Notes: generated from the sequence alone by a model not told the origin. 43,568 nt of DNA from Nitrospirota bacterium (GCA_023382175.1 JAMCQB010000103.1:1-43568), one strand, 5' to 3'; positions 8,435 to 18,342 are shown, counted from the first letter of the stretch. A program made the numbers and translations.

Positions 8435-9898
8435 TTAAAACCCATACTCCTTCCATCGGGAATCCACGAGTCTCCTGATCTCTTCCGACATGAAGAGCTC
8501 CTGCGGCCAGTTGCGCATCATGCCCTCTTCCCTGGTTTTCCTTGTGGCGTCAACACCCATTTTCGATCCGTATCGGGGCCAGTTTGCCGCATGGTCCAGG
8601 TCATCAAGAGGTCCTTCTGCAATGACCACATCCCGTTTCCAGTCCACATTGTTCAGCACACGCCAGGCAGCATAGGAGATATTCTGTACGTCCACATCCT
8701 CGTCCAGGATGATCAGAAGCTTCGCAAACATCATCTGGCCTTTGCCCCACAAGCCATGGATGATCTTCTTCGCATGTCCGGGGTAGCTCTTTTTTATTGA
8801 GATCAGTGCGGCATTATGAAACACGCCCTCCATGGGAAGATTGATGTCCCTTATTTCCGGAAAGTCCAGTCTCATGAGAGGGAGGAAAATCCTCTCAGTT
8901 GCCTTGCCCATATAGCAGTCTTCCATGGGGGGCTTGCCGACGATGGTGGCCGGGTAGATCATATCCTTTCTGTGGGTGATGCAGATGACGTGGAACACGG
9001 GGTAATAATCAGCCGCTGAATAAAAGCCTGTATGGTCTCCGAAGGGTCCTTCGATCCGCATCTCGTCGGGATCGATATATCCCTCAATAACGAGTTCGCT
9101 GTTGGCCGGGACCTCAATATCTGAAGTGATGCACTTCACCATTTCCACCGATTCCCTTCGAAGAAAACCCGCAAAGAGCATCTCATCTATGGACTCGGGG
9201 AGGGGCGCGCTTGCCGCATAGATGACCGCGGGGTCGCTGCCCACCGCAATGGCTGCAGGCATTCTTCGGTTAAGGGCTTTGTATTTGTCGAAATGCCGTG
9301 CCCCGTCTTTATGGATGTGCCAGTGCATGCCGGTGGTGGTCCCGTCATACACGTGGATCCTGTACATGCCGCAGTTCGGACGCCCTGTTTCCGGATCTTT
9401 TGTGAAGACCATGGGCAAGGTGATAAACCTTCCCTCATCCGTGGGCTGTCCGTCACCGGGCCAGCATTTGATGATGGGGAATTTAAGCAGGTCAGGATTC
9501 TCCTTTTCGACCATCTCCTGGCACGGCGCGCTTTTCACGCTCCGGGGAAAGAATCTGGAGAACTCGATGAGTTTCGGCAGCATTGACAGCTTTTCCATCA
9601 ATGTCTTCGGGGGCGCCTGGTTCAGCAGTTCCTCTATCCGCGCCGCAACGTCGTCAAGCCTTTCCACTTCGAGGGCGAGGCTCATCCTCTCAAAGGAGCC
9701 GAACATGTTCGTGACTACAGGGTAAGGGGAGCCCTTCACCCTTTCAAAATAGAGGGCCTGTCCCCCTCCATGACTCTTGCACATCCTGTCGGTGATCTCG
9801 CTTATTTCGAGGATGGGATTGACTTCAGCGGGGATCCGTTTGAGGAGTCCTTTTTTTTCGAGGAGTTTCAGGAATTCACGTAGGTCTTTATAGGCCAT
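8435..9898 (-). CDS. UbiD-family decarboxylase
   Basis: MAYKDLREFLKLLEKKGLLKRI, EGPFGDHTGFYS, prFMN decarboxylase family features. ATG at 9898 preferred over 9934. Confidence 0.85.
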   Translation of the reverse strand: MAYKDLREFLKLLEKKGLLKRIPAEVNPILEISEITDRMCKSHGGGQALYFERVKGSPYPVVTNMFGSFERMSLALEVERLDDVAARIEELLNQAPPKTLMEKLSMLPKLIEFSRFFPRSVKSAPCQEMVEKENPDLLKFPIIKCWPGDGQPTDEGRFITLPMVFTKDPETGRPNCGMYRIHVYDGTTTGMHWHIHKDGARHFDKYKALNRRMPAAIAVGSDPAVIYAASAPLPESIDEMLFAGFLRRESVEMVKCITSDIEVPANSELVIEGYIDPDEMRIEGPFGDHTGFYSAADYYPVFHVICITHRKDMIYPATIVGKPPMEDCYMGKATERIFLPLMRLDFPEIRDINLPMEGVFHNAALISIKKSYPGHAKKIIHGLWGKGQMMFAKLLIILDEDVDVQNISYAAWRVLNNVDWKRDVVIAEGPLDDLDHAANWPRYGSKMGVDATRKTREEGMMRNWPQELFMSEEIRRLVDSRWKEYGF

Positions 9899-10008
9899 GG
9901 AAAAATGATAACACTTTTCCCTGTGTTCGTTCAATTGAGTGTTGGTCTTTTTCTTGAGGGACTTCTGACAAAGCAGAACCTGCTTTTACTTGCTGCGATA
10001 TTCTTTGA

Positions 10009-10048
10009 TCCCGAAAGCATTCGGGATTACCGATCCGCCTAAGGCGGA
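10009..10048. repeat. Two small hairpins: TCCCGAAAGCATTCGGGA and TCCGCCTAAGGCGGA
   Basis: 18-mer at 10009-10026 is the exact reverse complement of copies at 3169 and 10708. 15-mer at 10034-10048 matches 35108-35122 except for the centre base. Confidence 0.8.
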
Positions 10049-10160
10049 CTGATGCCGTTCAAGCCGCTCCTGTTTGTCGCCGGATTGGTATCTCAGTAGA
10101 TTTTCTCTGTAAGGAGTGGTTATAATAAAATTTACTATTTTTCGTTGACCGGAGGAAGTG

Positions 10161-10652
10161 ATGATCCTTAAGGGCAGGGCGTGGAGATTCGGTGATGATG
10201 TTGATACGGATGCGATTATACCTGCGAGGTACCTGAATACGTCGGACCCTGCAGAGCTTGCACGGCATGTCATGGAGGACGCCGATAAGGACTTCCCCAC
10301 AAAGGTCCAGAAAGGCGATATCATTGCGGCAGGGAAGAACTTCGGCTGCGGTTCTTCAAGGGAACACGCACCCCTCTCCATCAAGGCAGCCGGGATACAG
10401 GCGGTGATTGCGAAGAGTTTTGCCAGGATCTTTTACCGGAACTCTTTCAATATAGGGCTTCCCATCTTCGAATCACGAGATGCATCCGACAAGATCCGGG
10501 AAGGCGATGTTGTGGAGATCGATGCGGATACGGGGATCATCCGGAACCTCAGCCGCGGAGAGCAGTACACCGCTGAGATGATTCCGCCTTTCATGCAGGA
10601 GCTTATCGCAGCGGGCGGCTTGATCGAATGGACGAAGAAAAAAATACATTAG
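10161..10652 (+). CDS. leuD: 3-isopropylmalate dehydratase small subunit
   Basis: [57 protein letters not shown]. Confidence 0.93.
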   Translation: MILKGRAWRFGDDVDTDAIIPARYLNTSDPAELARHVMEDADKDFPTKVQKGDIIAAGKNFGCGSSREHAPLSIKAAGIQAVIAKSFARIFYRNSFNIGLPIFESRDASDKIREGDVVEIDADTGIIRNLSRGEQYTAEMIPPFMQELIAAGGLIEWTKKKIH

Positions 10653-10673
10653 AGGCTTTTGCAAAAGCATTCA

Positions 10674-10767
10674 CCACAGAGGTCACAGAGCATTCCGTAA
10701 CTCGTAATCCCGAATGCTTTCGGGACGTAACGTGTAACTAAAATATTAGGCTCTGTGTTCTCTGTGG
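10674..10767. repeat. Triple-nested array palindrome (nonamer arms / heptamers / 18-nt hairpin)
   Basis: CCACAGAGGTCACAGAG (10674-10690) vs CTCTGTGTTCTCTGTGG (10751-10767); CGTAACT|CGTAA - TCCCGAATGCTTTCGGGA - CGTAACG|TGTAACT. Confidence 0.88.
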
Positions 10768-10831
10768 CTTAAGGAGTTTTACAGGTTCCTCATCAACAAA
10801 TATTTTTTCGTGGAGAGATAAGGAGAAAGGC

Positions 10832-11851
10832 GTGCTTAAGAAGAAAGAAAAATATGTTGTCGCTGTTGTGGGCGCCACGGGCGCTGTGGGAAATGAGATG
10901 ATCGATACCCTGGAGCAGAGGAAATTTCCCATAGAGAAGCTGAGACTCTTTGCATCCGAAAGGTCAGAGGGAAAGACCCTTGAATTTGAGGGAAGTGAAT
11001 TCCCTGTGGAAACCCTGAAGGAGGATTCCTTTAAGGGGATCGATATTGCACTCTTCTCCGCGGGGGCAGAACGTTCAAAGATCTGGGCTCCGGTTGCCGC
11101 AAAGTCGGGATGTGTGGTGGTGGACAATTCAAGCCAGTGGAGGATGAATCCCGAAGTTCCCCTCGTTGTCCCTGAGGTGAATGCCCTTGACCTTAAATGG
11201 CACAAGGGGATCATCGCGAACCCCAACTGCTCTACCATACAGATGGTGGTTGTCCTGAAACCGATCCATGACGCCGCCAGGATCAGGAGAGTGGTGGTCA
11301 CCACGTTCCAGTCTGTTTCGGGGACGGGGAAAAAGGCCATGGATGAGCTCCTCCAGCAGACCACGGACCTCCTTAACTTCAGGGAGATAAAGTGCAATGT
11401 CTATCCCCATCAGATTGCATTCAACTGTCTGCCTCATATCGACAAGTTCCTCGATAATGGCTATACAAAGGAAGAGATGAAGATGGTGAACGAGACGAAG
11501 AAAATCATGGGTGATAACTCCATAGGGGTGACCGCCACCACGGTTCGCGTCCCTGTATTCCGCTGCCATTCGGAGAGCCTGAATATCGAGACGGAGAAAA
11601 AGCTCACGTCCAATGAGGCGAGGGCGGTCCTCTCCGCTGCTCAGGGCGTGGTCGTTTACGATGCCCCTGAAAAGAATGTTTATCCCCTTGCCATTGAGTG
11701 TGCAGGAAAGGACGAGACCTATGTGGGACGGATCAGAGAGGATGAGTCCATAGAAAAAGGTCTCAACATGTGGATCGTATCGGATAACCTCAGGAAGGGC
11801 GCTGCCCTGAATGCTGTCCAGATCGCAGAGAAGCTCGTGGAGATGGCGTAA
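10832..11851 (+). CDS. asd: Aspartate-semialdehyde dehydrogenase
   Basis: VAVVGATGAVGNEMIDTLEQRKFPIEKL, NPNCSTIQMVVVLKPIHD, RVPVFRCHSES. Confidence 0.95.
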   Translation: MLKKKEKYVVAVVGATGAVGNEMIDTLEQRKFPIEKLRLFASERSEGKTLEFEGSEFPVETLKEDSFKGIDIALFSAGAERSKIWAPVAAKSGCVVVDNSSQWRMNPEVPLVVPEVNALDLKWHKGIIANPNCSTIQMVVVLKPIHDAARIRRVVVTTFQSVSGTGKKAMDELLQQTTDLLNFREIKCNVYPHQIAFNCLPHIDKFLDNGYTKEEMKMVNETKKIMGDNSIGVTATTVRVPVFRCHSESLNIETEKKLTSNEARAVLSAAQGVVVYDAPEKNVYPLAIECAGKDETYVGRIREDESIEKGLNMWIVSDNLRKGAALNAVQIAEKLVEMA

Positions 11852-11888
11852 GAGACTTTAAAGGAATCTGTTCATCTGGTAAAAAACT

Positions 11889-11938
11889 GAATCCCCCTTA
11901 ACCCCTGCTTTAGTGATGGGGTGGGGGGATTCTTTTAG
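11889..11938 (+). terminator. Rho-independent terminator-like hairpin
   Basis: GAATCCCCCTTAACCCC…GGGGTGGGGGGATTC followed by TTTT. Confidence 0.7.
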
Positions 11939-11956
11939 TGAGCTGCTGAGAGAGGG

Positions 11957-13291
11957 ATGGAAAGAAGAAAGAAAGTCGATTGTCTCGTCCGTGCCGACTA
12001 CGTGCTTCCCGTTGACACGGGGTCTACCGTGATCACCGACGGTGCGGTTGCGGTTAGTGACGGGAAGATTGCAAATGTCGGGAAATACGAGAAGATAATC
12101 TCTGAGTACGACGCTATGAATATCCTCGGAGGGAGCGGAAGGGTCGTGATTCCCGGCCTGATCAACACGCACACTCACGCGGCCATGGTTTATTTCAGGG
12201 GCCTTGCGGATGACCTGCCCTTAAAGGAATGGCTTGACAACCATATCTGGCCTGCTGAAGCGAGATGGTTGAGCCCTGAATTCATCTCTGATGCCATCGA
12301 GCTTGCCTGCCTCGAGATGCTGAAGGCGGGGATCACCACTTACAATGACATGTATTTTTTTGGAGATGCTGTCGGCGCTGCTACCAAGAGAATGGGAATG
12401 AGAGCAGTGCTTGGTGTCGGTATCCTCGATTTCCCCTCGGTGGCGGCAAAGACCACGGATGAATATTTTGAAAAAGCTGAGGGATTTATCAGGAACTGGA
12501 AGGGAGACGGTTTTATCACGCCCTGCATAGCACCCCATGCCCTTTATACCTGCGGACCCGATACCCTCAAGAGAGCAAAGAAACTCGCCGACGAATACAA
12601 CATTCCCCTCCATATCCATCTTTCGGAGACCCAGTGGGAAGTTCAGGAGATTATATCGCGGTATGGGAGAAGACCGGTTGAGCATCTTGAGAACATCGGT
12701 TTCCTTGACAGCAAAGTGGTGGCTGCTCACTGTGTGTGGCTCGATGACTGTGAAATTGAACTATTGGCCAGAAGCGGTGTAGGTGTTTCCCATTGCGTGG
12801 AGAGCAACCTGAAACTCGCCTCGGGCATAGCTTCTGTGACGAAGATGCTCGCTGCAGGCGTTAAGGTGACCTTTGGAACAGACGGCGCTGCCAGCAACAA
12901 TGACCTGAATATCCTGAGCGAGATGTCCACTGCAGCAAAGCTTCACAAGGCTGTTTCCGGCGATCCCACTGCATTGAATGCCAGGACAGCCCTCCTTATG
13001 GCTACGAGATGGGGCGCAGAGGCGCTCGGTCTCGGTCAGATCACCGGAAGCATCGAAAAGGGGAAGGCTGCAGATCTTGTGGTGATAAACCTTGAAAAGC
13101 CTCATCTCACGCCGATCTATGACATCTATTCCCACATCGTTTATTCAGTGAGGGCCTCGGATGTTGAGACGGTAATGGTGGCCGGCAAGGTTGTGGTGGA
13201 AGAAGGGAACCTCTCCTCGGGCAGTGAATCAGGAATCATTGCCAGGGCAAGGGACTGGGGTGAAAAAATAAGGAACAGCGGCAGGCATTGA
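11957..13291 (+). CDS. mtaD: 5-methylthioadenosine/S-adenosylhomocysteine deaminase-type amidohydrolase
   Basis: PGLINTHTHAAMVYFRGLADDLPLKEWL, HIHLSETQWEV, FGTDGAASNNDLNILSEM. Confidence 0.9.
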   Translation: MERRKKVDCLVRADYVLPVDTGSTVITDGAVAVSDGKIANVGKYEKIISEYDAMNILGGSGRVVIPGLINTHTHAAMVYFRGLADDLPLKEWLDNHIWPAEARWLSPEFISDAIELACLEMLKAGITTYNDMYFFGDAVGAATKRMGMRAVLGVGILDFPSVAAKTTDEYFEKAEGFIRNWKGDGFITPCIAPHALYTCGPDTLKRAKKLADEYNIPLHIHLSETQWEVQEIISRYGRRPVEHLENIGFLDSKVVAAHCVWLDDCEIELLARSGVGVSHCVESNLKLASGIASVTKMLAAGVKVTFGTDGAASNNDLNILSEMSTAAKLHKAVSGDPTALNARTALLMATRWGAEALGLGQITGSIEKGKAADLVVINLEKPHLTPIYDIYSHIVYSVRASDVETVMVAGKVVVEEGNLSSGSESGIIARARDWGEKIRNSGRH

Positions 13292-13299
13292 GAAGTTCA

Positions 13300-14013
13300 A
13301 TGGCTCGTGAGCGGGAGTGCAAAGGGATAAAGGACCTTTGGCCCGATACGCTGTCAGAAGCAAGGGCCGTTCAGGATCGGCTGAGAAAGAAGGTAAAGGT
13401 TGTTCCGCTGAAAAGGCTGCCGGCCCGGATAGCAGCGGTTGATGCCGCTTTTGTTCATGATGCGGTGGTTGCAGTGGCCTCACTCTATTCATTTCCCGCA
13501 ATGGAGCACAGGGAGGACGCGGTCTGCAGAGAAAGGGTAAAATTTCCCTATGTCCCCGGCTATCTCACGTTCAGGGAAGGTCATGCCATTATCAGTGCCG
13601 TGAACAGGTTGAAAACAGCTCCGGACCTGATCCTCGTTGATGGCCAGGGCATCGCGCACCCCAGGGGGATCGGAATTGCATCCCATATCGGTGTGATCCT
13701 GGGGATTCCGTCCATAGGGTGTGCAAAATCGAGGCTCGTGGGTAACTTTGATGAGCCGGCTGCGAAAAAGGGAAATTGGACATATCTCTGTTACAAAGGG
13801 GACCGGGTTGGGGCGGTTCTGAGAACCCGGAGCAAAGTGAAACCTGTTTTTGTTTCACCGGGTCATCTGACCGATATCCCTTCTTCGGTGGAGATAGTGA
13901 TGAAATGTGTTTCGCACTACAGGATACCTGACCCCCTCAGGAGGGCTGACATGATAGCGAAAAAACTTTCCCGCGAACACTGGGGTGATAAATGTTTCTC
14001 TTCAAGAAAATAG
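13300..14013 (+). CDS. nfi: Endonuclease V (deoxyinosine 3'-endonuclease)
   Basis: AAVDAAF…YVPGYLTFREG…LILVDGQGIAHPRGIGIASHIGV…GCAKSRLVG. Confidence 0.9.
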   Translation: MARERECKGIKDLWPDTLSEARAVQDRLRKKVKVVPLKRLPARIAAVDAAFVHDAVVAVASLYSFPAMEHREDAVCRERVKFPYVPGYLTFREGHAIISAVNRLKTAPDLILVDGQGIAHPRGIGIASHIGVILGIPSIGCAKSRLVGNFDEPAAKKGNWTYLCYKGDRVGAVLRTRSKVKPVFVSPGHLTDIPSSVEIVMKCVSHYRIPDPLRRADMIAKKLSREHWGDKCFSSRK

Positions 14014-14747
14014 CGGGCGTCTTTCTCTTTCCCCCGGGTATCTTCGTCACTCTGCTGCTGTGCTCTTCAGCATGGCTTTTCTCCAGGAGGAATGCAAAGG
14101 CGGCATCGGTGAATCTTTTTCTTGGCTGTCTCCTGTGGCTTTTCTCCACCTCTCCGGTGGCTGATACAATGCTCAGAGGCCTTGAATATGAGTCTGCAAT
14201 ACCTCAGAGCCCGAAGGGCGATGTGATCATCCTTCTTGGCGGAGGCGCATACGATAACGTCCCTGATCTCTCCGGCGCCGGCAGTCCTTCGGAGGAGATG
14301 ATGGGAAGGCTTATCACTGCGGCGAGACTTCAGAAGAGGCTCAACATCCCCATCATAGTATCGGGTGGCAAGGTATTTAAAGAGAGGGAAGCAGAGGCGC
14401 CTATCGTGAAGCGCTTCCTCGTTGACCTGGGAGTTCCTGCCGGCATGATCATCACCGAGGAAAAGAGCAGGGACACCATGGAGAATGCCAGGAACACAGT
14501 GGAGATATGTACAAGGCTCGGATATCATCAGCCCCTGCTCGTGACATCTGCATATCACATGAGACGCGCCGTGCTGAGCTTCCGTAAGACGGGCTGGGAA
14601 GTCGTTCCTTTTCCTGCGGATTTCCGTGCCATTCCCGGCAGGCGGTATGGATGGCAGGATTATGTCCCTGTCATGAGTGATCTGAAAAACTCGTCCCTTG
14701 CGATGAAAGAATACGCAGGGCTGATTTTTTACAGGCTGGTGTATTAG
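13992..14747 (+). CDS. YdcF/SanA/ElyC-family (DUF218) membrane protein
   Basis: N-terminal TM segments; IILLGGG…RLITAARLQ…PIIVSGG…ESRDTMENA…VTSAYHMRRA. Confidence 0.88.
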   Translation: MFLFKKIAGVFLFPPGIFVTLLLCSSAWLFSRRNAKAASVNLFLGCLLWLFSTSPVADTMLRGLEYESAIPQSPKGDVIILLGGGAYDNVPDLSGAGSPSEEMMGRLITAARLQKRLNIPIIVSGGKVFKEREAEAPIVKRFLVDLGVPAGMIITEEKSRDTMENARNTVEICTRLGYHQPLLVTSAYHMRRAVLSFRKTGWEVVPFPADFRAIPGRRYGWQDYVPVMSDLKNSSLAMKEYAGLIFYRLVY

Positions 14748-14885
14748 TAGGGGATGTTGAAAAGAGTGAAGCGTTCATATCTGCAGACTTTTCCCCTGGG
14801 TTTTTGTTACACTTTGATTGATAGAGAAACCTTGTCTTTGCCGGCAGAAAGATTCGCTATGAGCAGTATGCGCGAGAAATGATCC

Positions 14886-15839
14886 ATGATAGCTAAATCC
14901 CGTCTCATTCACCGCTTCGTCGCAATGTGTATCATCCTCTTTTTATTGGCGGCTGCAGTTCCTTCTTACGGAATGACCGTGGATAAGGTTCTTGCCACTA
15001 TTGATAAAGAGGCGGTGACGCTATCCGATTATATTCTGTTTGCGAAAAGCCTGGGCATCCCGGCGGATAAAGATCTCGTGGACGAGAGGGCGCTCAGAAA
15101 GTTGATAGAAGAGAAGGTGATTCTCCATGAAGCCAGAAGAAGGGGCGTCGAGACGAGCGATGCAGAAGCAGACAAGATGCTTGAAGAAGTCAGACAAGAG
15201 AGCGGCTTGTCGCAGGGGGAATTTGAGAAGGAGCTTGTTAAGGAAGGCATGAATCTTCAGCGTTACCGGAGCCTTATGAAGGAGAGAATGACGGCATTGA
15301 AACTGGTGGAAGCGGACGTGGATTCGAAGGTAGTAGTGACGGAGAAAGAGATTGAAAACGTTTACAACGCAGACAAGCAGGATTTCCTGATCAGTCCTGC
15401 CCAGGTGGAAGTGAAAGCGATCTTTCTCAGGCTGGGGGACGGCGCGACGGCTACCGAGATCACCGACCTTAAACGGAAGGCGTTGCGGATAGCCGCCCGG
15501 TTGAAGGGCGGTGATAATTTTGAAGCACTGGTTAACCGGTACAGTGATGAACCCCTCAAGGGCAAGGGGGGGAAGCTGGGTGAATTCAAAAGGGGGACAC
15601 TTATCCCCCAGCTTGATAAGCGGGCGTTCTCGATGAATGCGGGGGAAATAAGCGACCCCATATGGGTTAGGGAAGGGGTATACATATTGAAGCTTGAGGA
15701 CAGGACGGATGACAGGTTTAAACCCCTGGGAGACGTCAGGGAGGAGATTCATAAACGTCTCTATTCTCAGCACAAGGAGAGAATCTTCAGCGAATGGGTA
15801 AAGGTATTGTGGGAAAAGGCTTCCATAACCATGAACTGA
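14886..15839 (+). CDS. SurA-like periplasmic peptidyl-prolyl cis-trans isomerase
   Basis: Signal peptide; SurA N-domain and parvulin region (RYSDEPLKGKGGKLGEFKRGTLIPQLDKRAFSMNAGEISDPI). Confidence 0.85.
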   Translation: MIAKSRLIHRFVAMCIILFLLAAAVPSYGMTVDKVLATIDKEAVTLSDYILFAKSLGIPADKDLVDERALRKLIEEKVILHEARRRGVETSDAEADKMLEEVRQESGLSQGEFEKELVKEGMNLQRYRSLMKERMTALKLVEADVDSKVVVTEKEIENVYNADKQDFLISPAQVEVKAIFLRLGDGATATEITDLKRKALRIAARLKGGDNFEALVNRYSDEPLKGKGGKLGEFKRGTLIPQLDKRAFSMNAGEISDPIWVREGVYILKLEDRTDDRFKPLGDVREEIHKRLYSQHKERIFSEWVKVLWEKASITMN

Positions 15840-15841
15840 AT

Positions 15842-17314
15842 GTGAAGGTTCCCCGGGGACTTGTAACGGTCGTGCTCTTTTTCAGCTTGTTCCTCCGGGT
15901 TGGGGATAGCGACGCTTTCAGTCGGGAATTTGAGCTTTTTGATAAGGGATATGAGTATTATCTTGCGTACCAGCCTGAAATGGCTGTGGATACCTTCAGC
16001 ATGTTCCTTTTGGAATTTCCCGGAAGTTCGGCGAAGGACGCTGCCCTGTTCTGGCTCGGGAAGTCCCTGATCCAGGTGAAGTCCTTTGATGAGGCGAGGA
16101 AGGTCTTTGGCGGATTGAAACAGGAGTTCCCTGAAAGCCCCCTTATACCGCATGTGGAAAGAGAACTGGGCGATCTTGGGAACACACCATCTCCAAAAAA
16201 GACCGGGACCAGCGGTGAACCGGTGAGAGGCAGAGCGGTTCGTGAGCCTGGACAGGCAGACAGTGAAAAGAAGATGCATCTGATGGAGCAACAGTTGGCG
16301 AAGGCGGTGGAGGAGAGGCAAAAACTCGGGGTGTTGCTGGAAGAAGAGCAAAAGAAGACTGCGGATATGAAGGCGAAGATGACGGAACTGGAGAAAAGGG
16401 AGGCTGAAAACAGGGTCCTTTTTGCCAAAGGTGAAGACGAGCAGAAAAGAATGGCGGCCGAGATGGAGAGGGACCGCCAACAGCTCAGGGATGAAAGGGA
16501 GAGGCTCGATGCGGAGCGCCGGAACATGAAGCCGGAACCTCGGAAGAAAAGCCCGAAAGGAAACCAGAAGGAAGAGGAGACAGTTGCTCCCAGCGGATAT
16601 GAAGCGCCGGCGGTGAAACTTATGGGGAAAAAGTATACGACACGGCAGGTCATTGATTTTATGCTTAACTCTTCATCGGCCATGGTGAAAGCCGGAATCA
16701 GGGAGGCTCTGTGGAGAAACGGCAATCTCTTTGATGATTTCGTGACTGAGCAGATTCTCTATGACGAGGCAATAAGGGTGAAGGTGAGTGCGGATGCGGA
16801 GAGGGTGAACGAGCTTGCAGGGAAGTTCAAACTCACCGGGGACGAGGCAGCATATCTCGGCAGATATCTCTCCATCAGCGACCTCATTGACAGGAAGATT
16901 AAGAGTATCCCTGAAGAAAGGGTTGTCGAGTCTTTAGCGGTGCAGTATACCGAAACTGACAAGCAGGGAAAGGTGAACCTCGCCAATGAATTGCAGGGAC
17001 AGGCAAGGGGAGGAAAGACCTTTGAGGAGATCGCAGCGGCGTTCCCCGATAAGGTGCGGTTCTCGGTGATAGGTTTTCAGGAGTTGCAGGGATGGATCAA
17101 GGACAGGATTGAACTATTGAGGGACGGGGAGATCAGTGTGGTCTGGACAAAGGACGGTTACATGATTCTCAAGCCGGTGATGAAGAGGTCTTCGTACAGA
17201 CCATTCGAAGATGTCAGGCCCGGAAGGAAGAACGAAATAAGGGCGTTTGTAAGAGCGTGGGTAGAAGAACTGAAAAAAGAGATAAAGGAAATCGAAATCG
17301 TTCGTGCCCAATGA
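15842..17314 (+). CDS. TPR (YbgF-like) / coiled-coil / SurA-PpiC-like fusion protein
   Basis: GTG at 15842 gives a signal peptide (MKVPRGLVTVVLFFSLFL). TPR pair, long E/K coiled coil, then a C-terminal PPIase-like region (FEEIAAAF…GEISVVWTKDGYMILKP). Confidence 0.7.
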   Translation: MKVPRGLVTVVLFFSLFLRVGDSDAFSREFELFDKGYEYYLAYQPEMAVDTFSMFLLEFPGSSAKDAALFWLGKSLIQVKSFDEARKVFGGLKQEFPESPLIPHVERELGDLGNTPSPKKTGTSGEPVRGRAVREPGQADSEKKMHLMEQQLAKAVEERQKLGVLLEEEQKKTADMKAKMTELEKREAENRVLFAKGEDEQKRMAAEMERDRQQLRDERERLDAERRNMKPEPRKKSPKGNQKEEETVAPSGYEAPAVKLMGKKYTTRQVIDFMLNSSSAMVKAGIREALWRNGNLFDDFVTEQILYDEAIRVKVSADAERVNELAGKFKLTGDEAAYLGRYLSISDLIDRKIKSIPEERVVESLAVQYTETDKQGKVNLANELQGQARGGKTFEEIAAAFPDKVRFSVIGFQELQGWIKDRIELLRDGEISVVWTKDGYMILKPVMKRSSYRPFEDVRPGRKNEIRAFVRAWVEELKKEIKEIEIVRAQ

Positions 17315-17450
17315 TGCGGGGAAGAACGTAGCACCTAGTGTACACAGATACCTGCTGAATATCCCTTCGTAAAACCATACATTTCCCCTCAGCTGGGGGA
17401 CAAATCATTTGACCAAAGGTCCTTCAATCCTTTAAAATTATGGGCATATT

Positions 17451-17538
17451 GCCGGAGTGGCGGAATTGGTAGACGCAAGGGACTTAAAATCCCTCGGAAC
17501 TTAGTTCCGTGACGGTTCGAGTCCGTCCTTCGGCACCA
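17451..17538 (+). tRNA. tRNA-Leu (anticodon TAA), CCA encoded
   Basis: GCCGGAG…GGGA CTTAAAA TCCC, long variable arm, GGTTCGAGTCC, CTTCGGC A CCA. Confidence 0.95.
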
Positions 17539-17689
17539 CTCTCTTTCTGGAATGCGAGGGGCAGGTCACTACAGACAGGCGGGATACTTGTAACTTTCGG
17601 ATGACGCTTTAACTCGCTTCATATCTCAACGGGAAATCGTCAAACTTCATTGGCGTCACCAGTTGCCTTTTCTTATTCCCGCAAATTAC

Positions 17690-18055
17690 TTAGACCGCAA
17701 TTTCAAACGCTATCCTATCATAGTGTATGACCGGTCTTGTCTTCCGGTCAGTCTCCTCTTTCTCAATCAGCCCAATTTGTTCCAGGTACTTCACATCATC
17801 AGCGACATTCTTAATGTCCCTCTTTGCAATCCGGGCGAGCTCATTGATTGAAGAAGGCTTCTTTGTTTTGATGATGTGCAGAAGCTCAAGCCTCTTGGGT
17901 GTCAGAGCCTTTCTGAAAGCCTCAAAACTGGTGAAATATGTCCCGGTCTCTTTCTTAACCCTTTCTCCCCGCTCGACGGCCTCTCCTGTCTTCACAAAGT
18001 CATCGAGTGCAGTTTTTAAATCTTTAATGCCTATCTTGATCCTTTTTACTTTCAT
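17690..18055 (-). CDS. HTH antitoxin/transcriptional regulator (HVO_A0114-like winged helix), TumA-type partner
   Basis: LTPKRLELLHIIKTKKPSSINELARIAKRDIKNVADDVKYLEQIGLIEKEE wHTH; 4-bp overlap with the upstream toxin-like gene. Confidence 0.72.
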   Translation of the reverse strand: MKVKRIKIGIKDLKTALDDFVKTGEAVERGERVKKETGTYFTSFEAFRKALTPKRLELLHIIKTKKPSSINELARIAKRDIKNVADDVKYLEQIGLIEKEETDRKTRPVIHYDRIAFEIAV

Positions 18056-18342
18056 AGTTCACCTCGCTTATATTTTTCAACATCCCTGTAAAAGTCCTGT
18101 GCCAGCTTCCTGAGGCTGACGAATCTATAAGGCTCGGTCTTGTCCTTTATGTGCCTGTGGTCTCCCTTTCCCTCAGCATTGTCATATCCGACTACCCGAG
18201 TATCATCAACAACGTAGACAAGCGAATACTTGTAGCCATGAGGCTTGTCTTTTGAGGAGCCGGGAAGTTCCCACATCGTAATTTCAACGATATTCCCGAG
18301 ATCATCAATGATTTTCTCATGCCTGATTAACTTTGCTTTCAT
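18052..18342 (-). CDS. TumE-family (DUF6516) toxin
   Basis: 96 aa: IIDDLGNIVEITMWELP…YKYSLVYVVDDTRVVGYDNAEGKGDHRH, characteristic of DUF6516/TumE; operon with a wHTH gene. Confidence 0.72.
   Translation of the reverse strand: MKAKLIRHEKIIDDLGNIVEITMWELPGSSKDKPHGYKYSLVYVVDDTRVVGYDNAEGKGDHRHIKDKTEPYRFVSLRKLAQDFYRDVEKYKRGEL

Noticed and set aside
9986-10384. 132-aa minus-strand ORF overlapping leuD and the intergenic hairpins
   Set aside because: It crosses leuD antisense and translates the repeat hairpins; not convincing as a gene.
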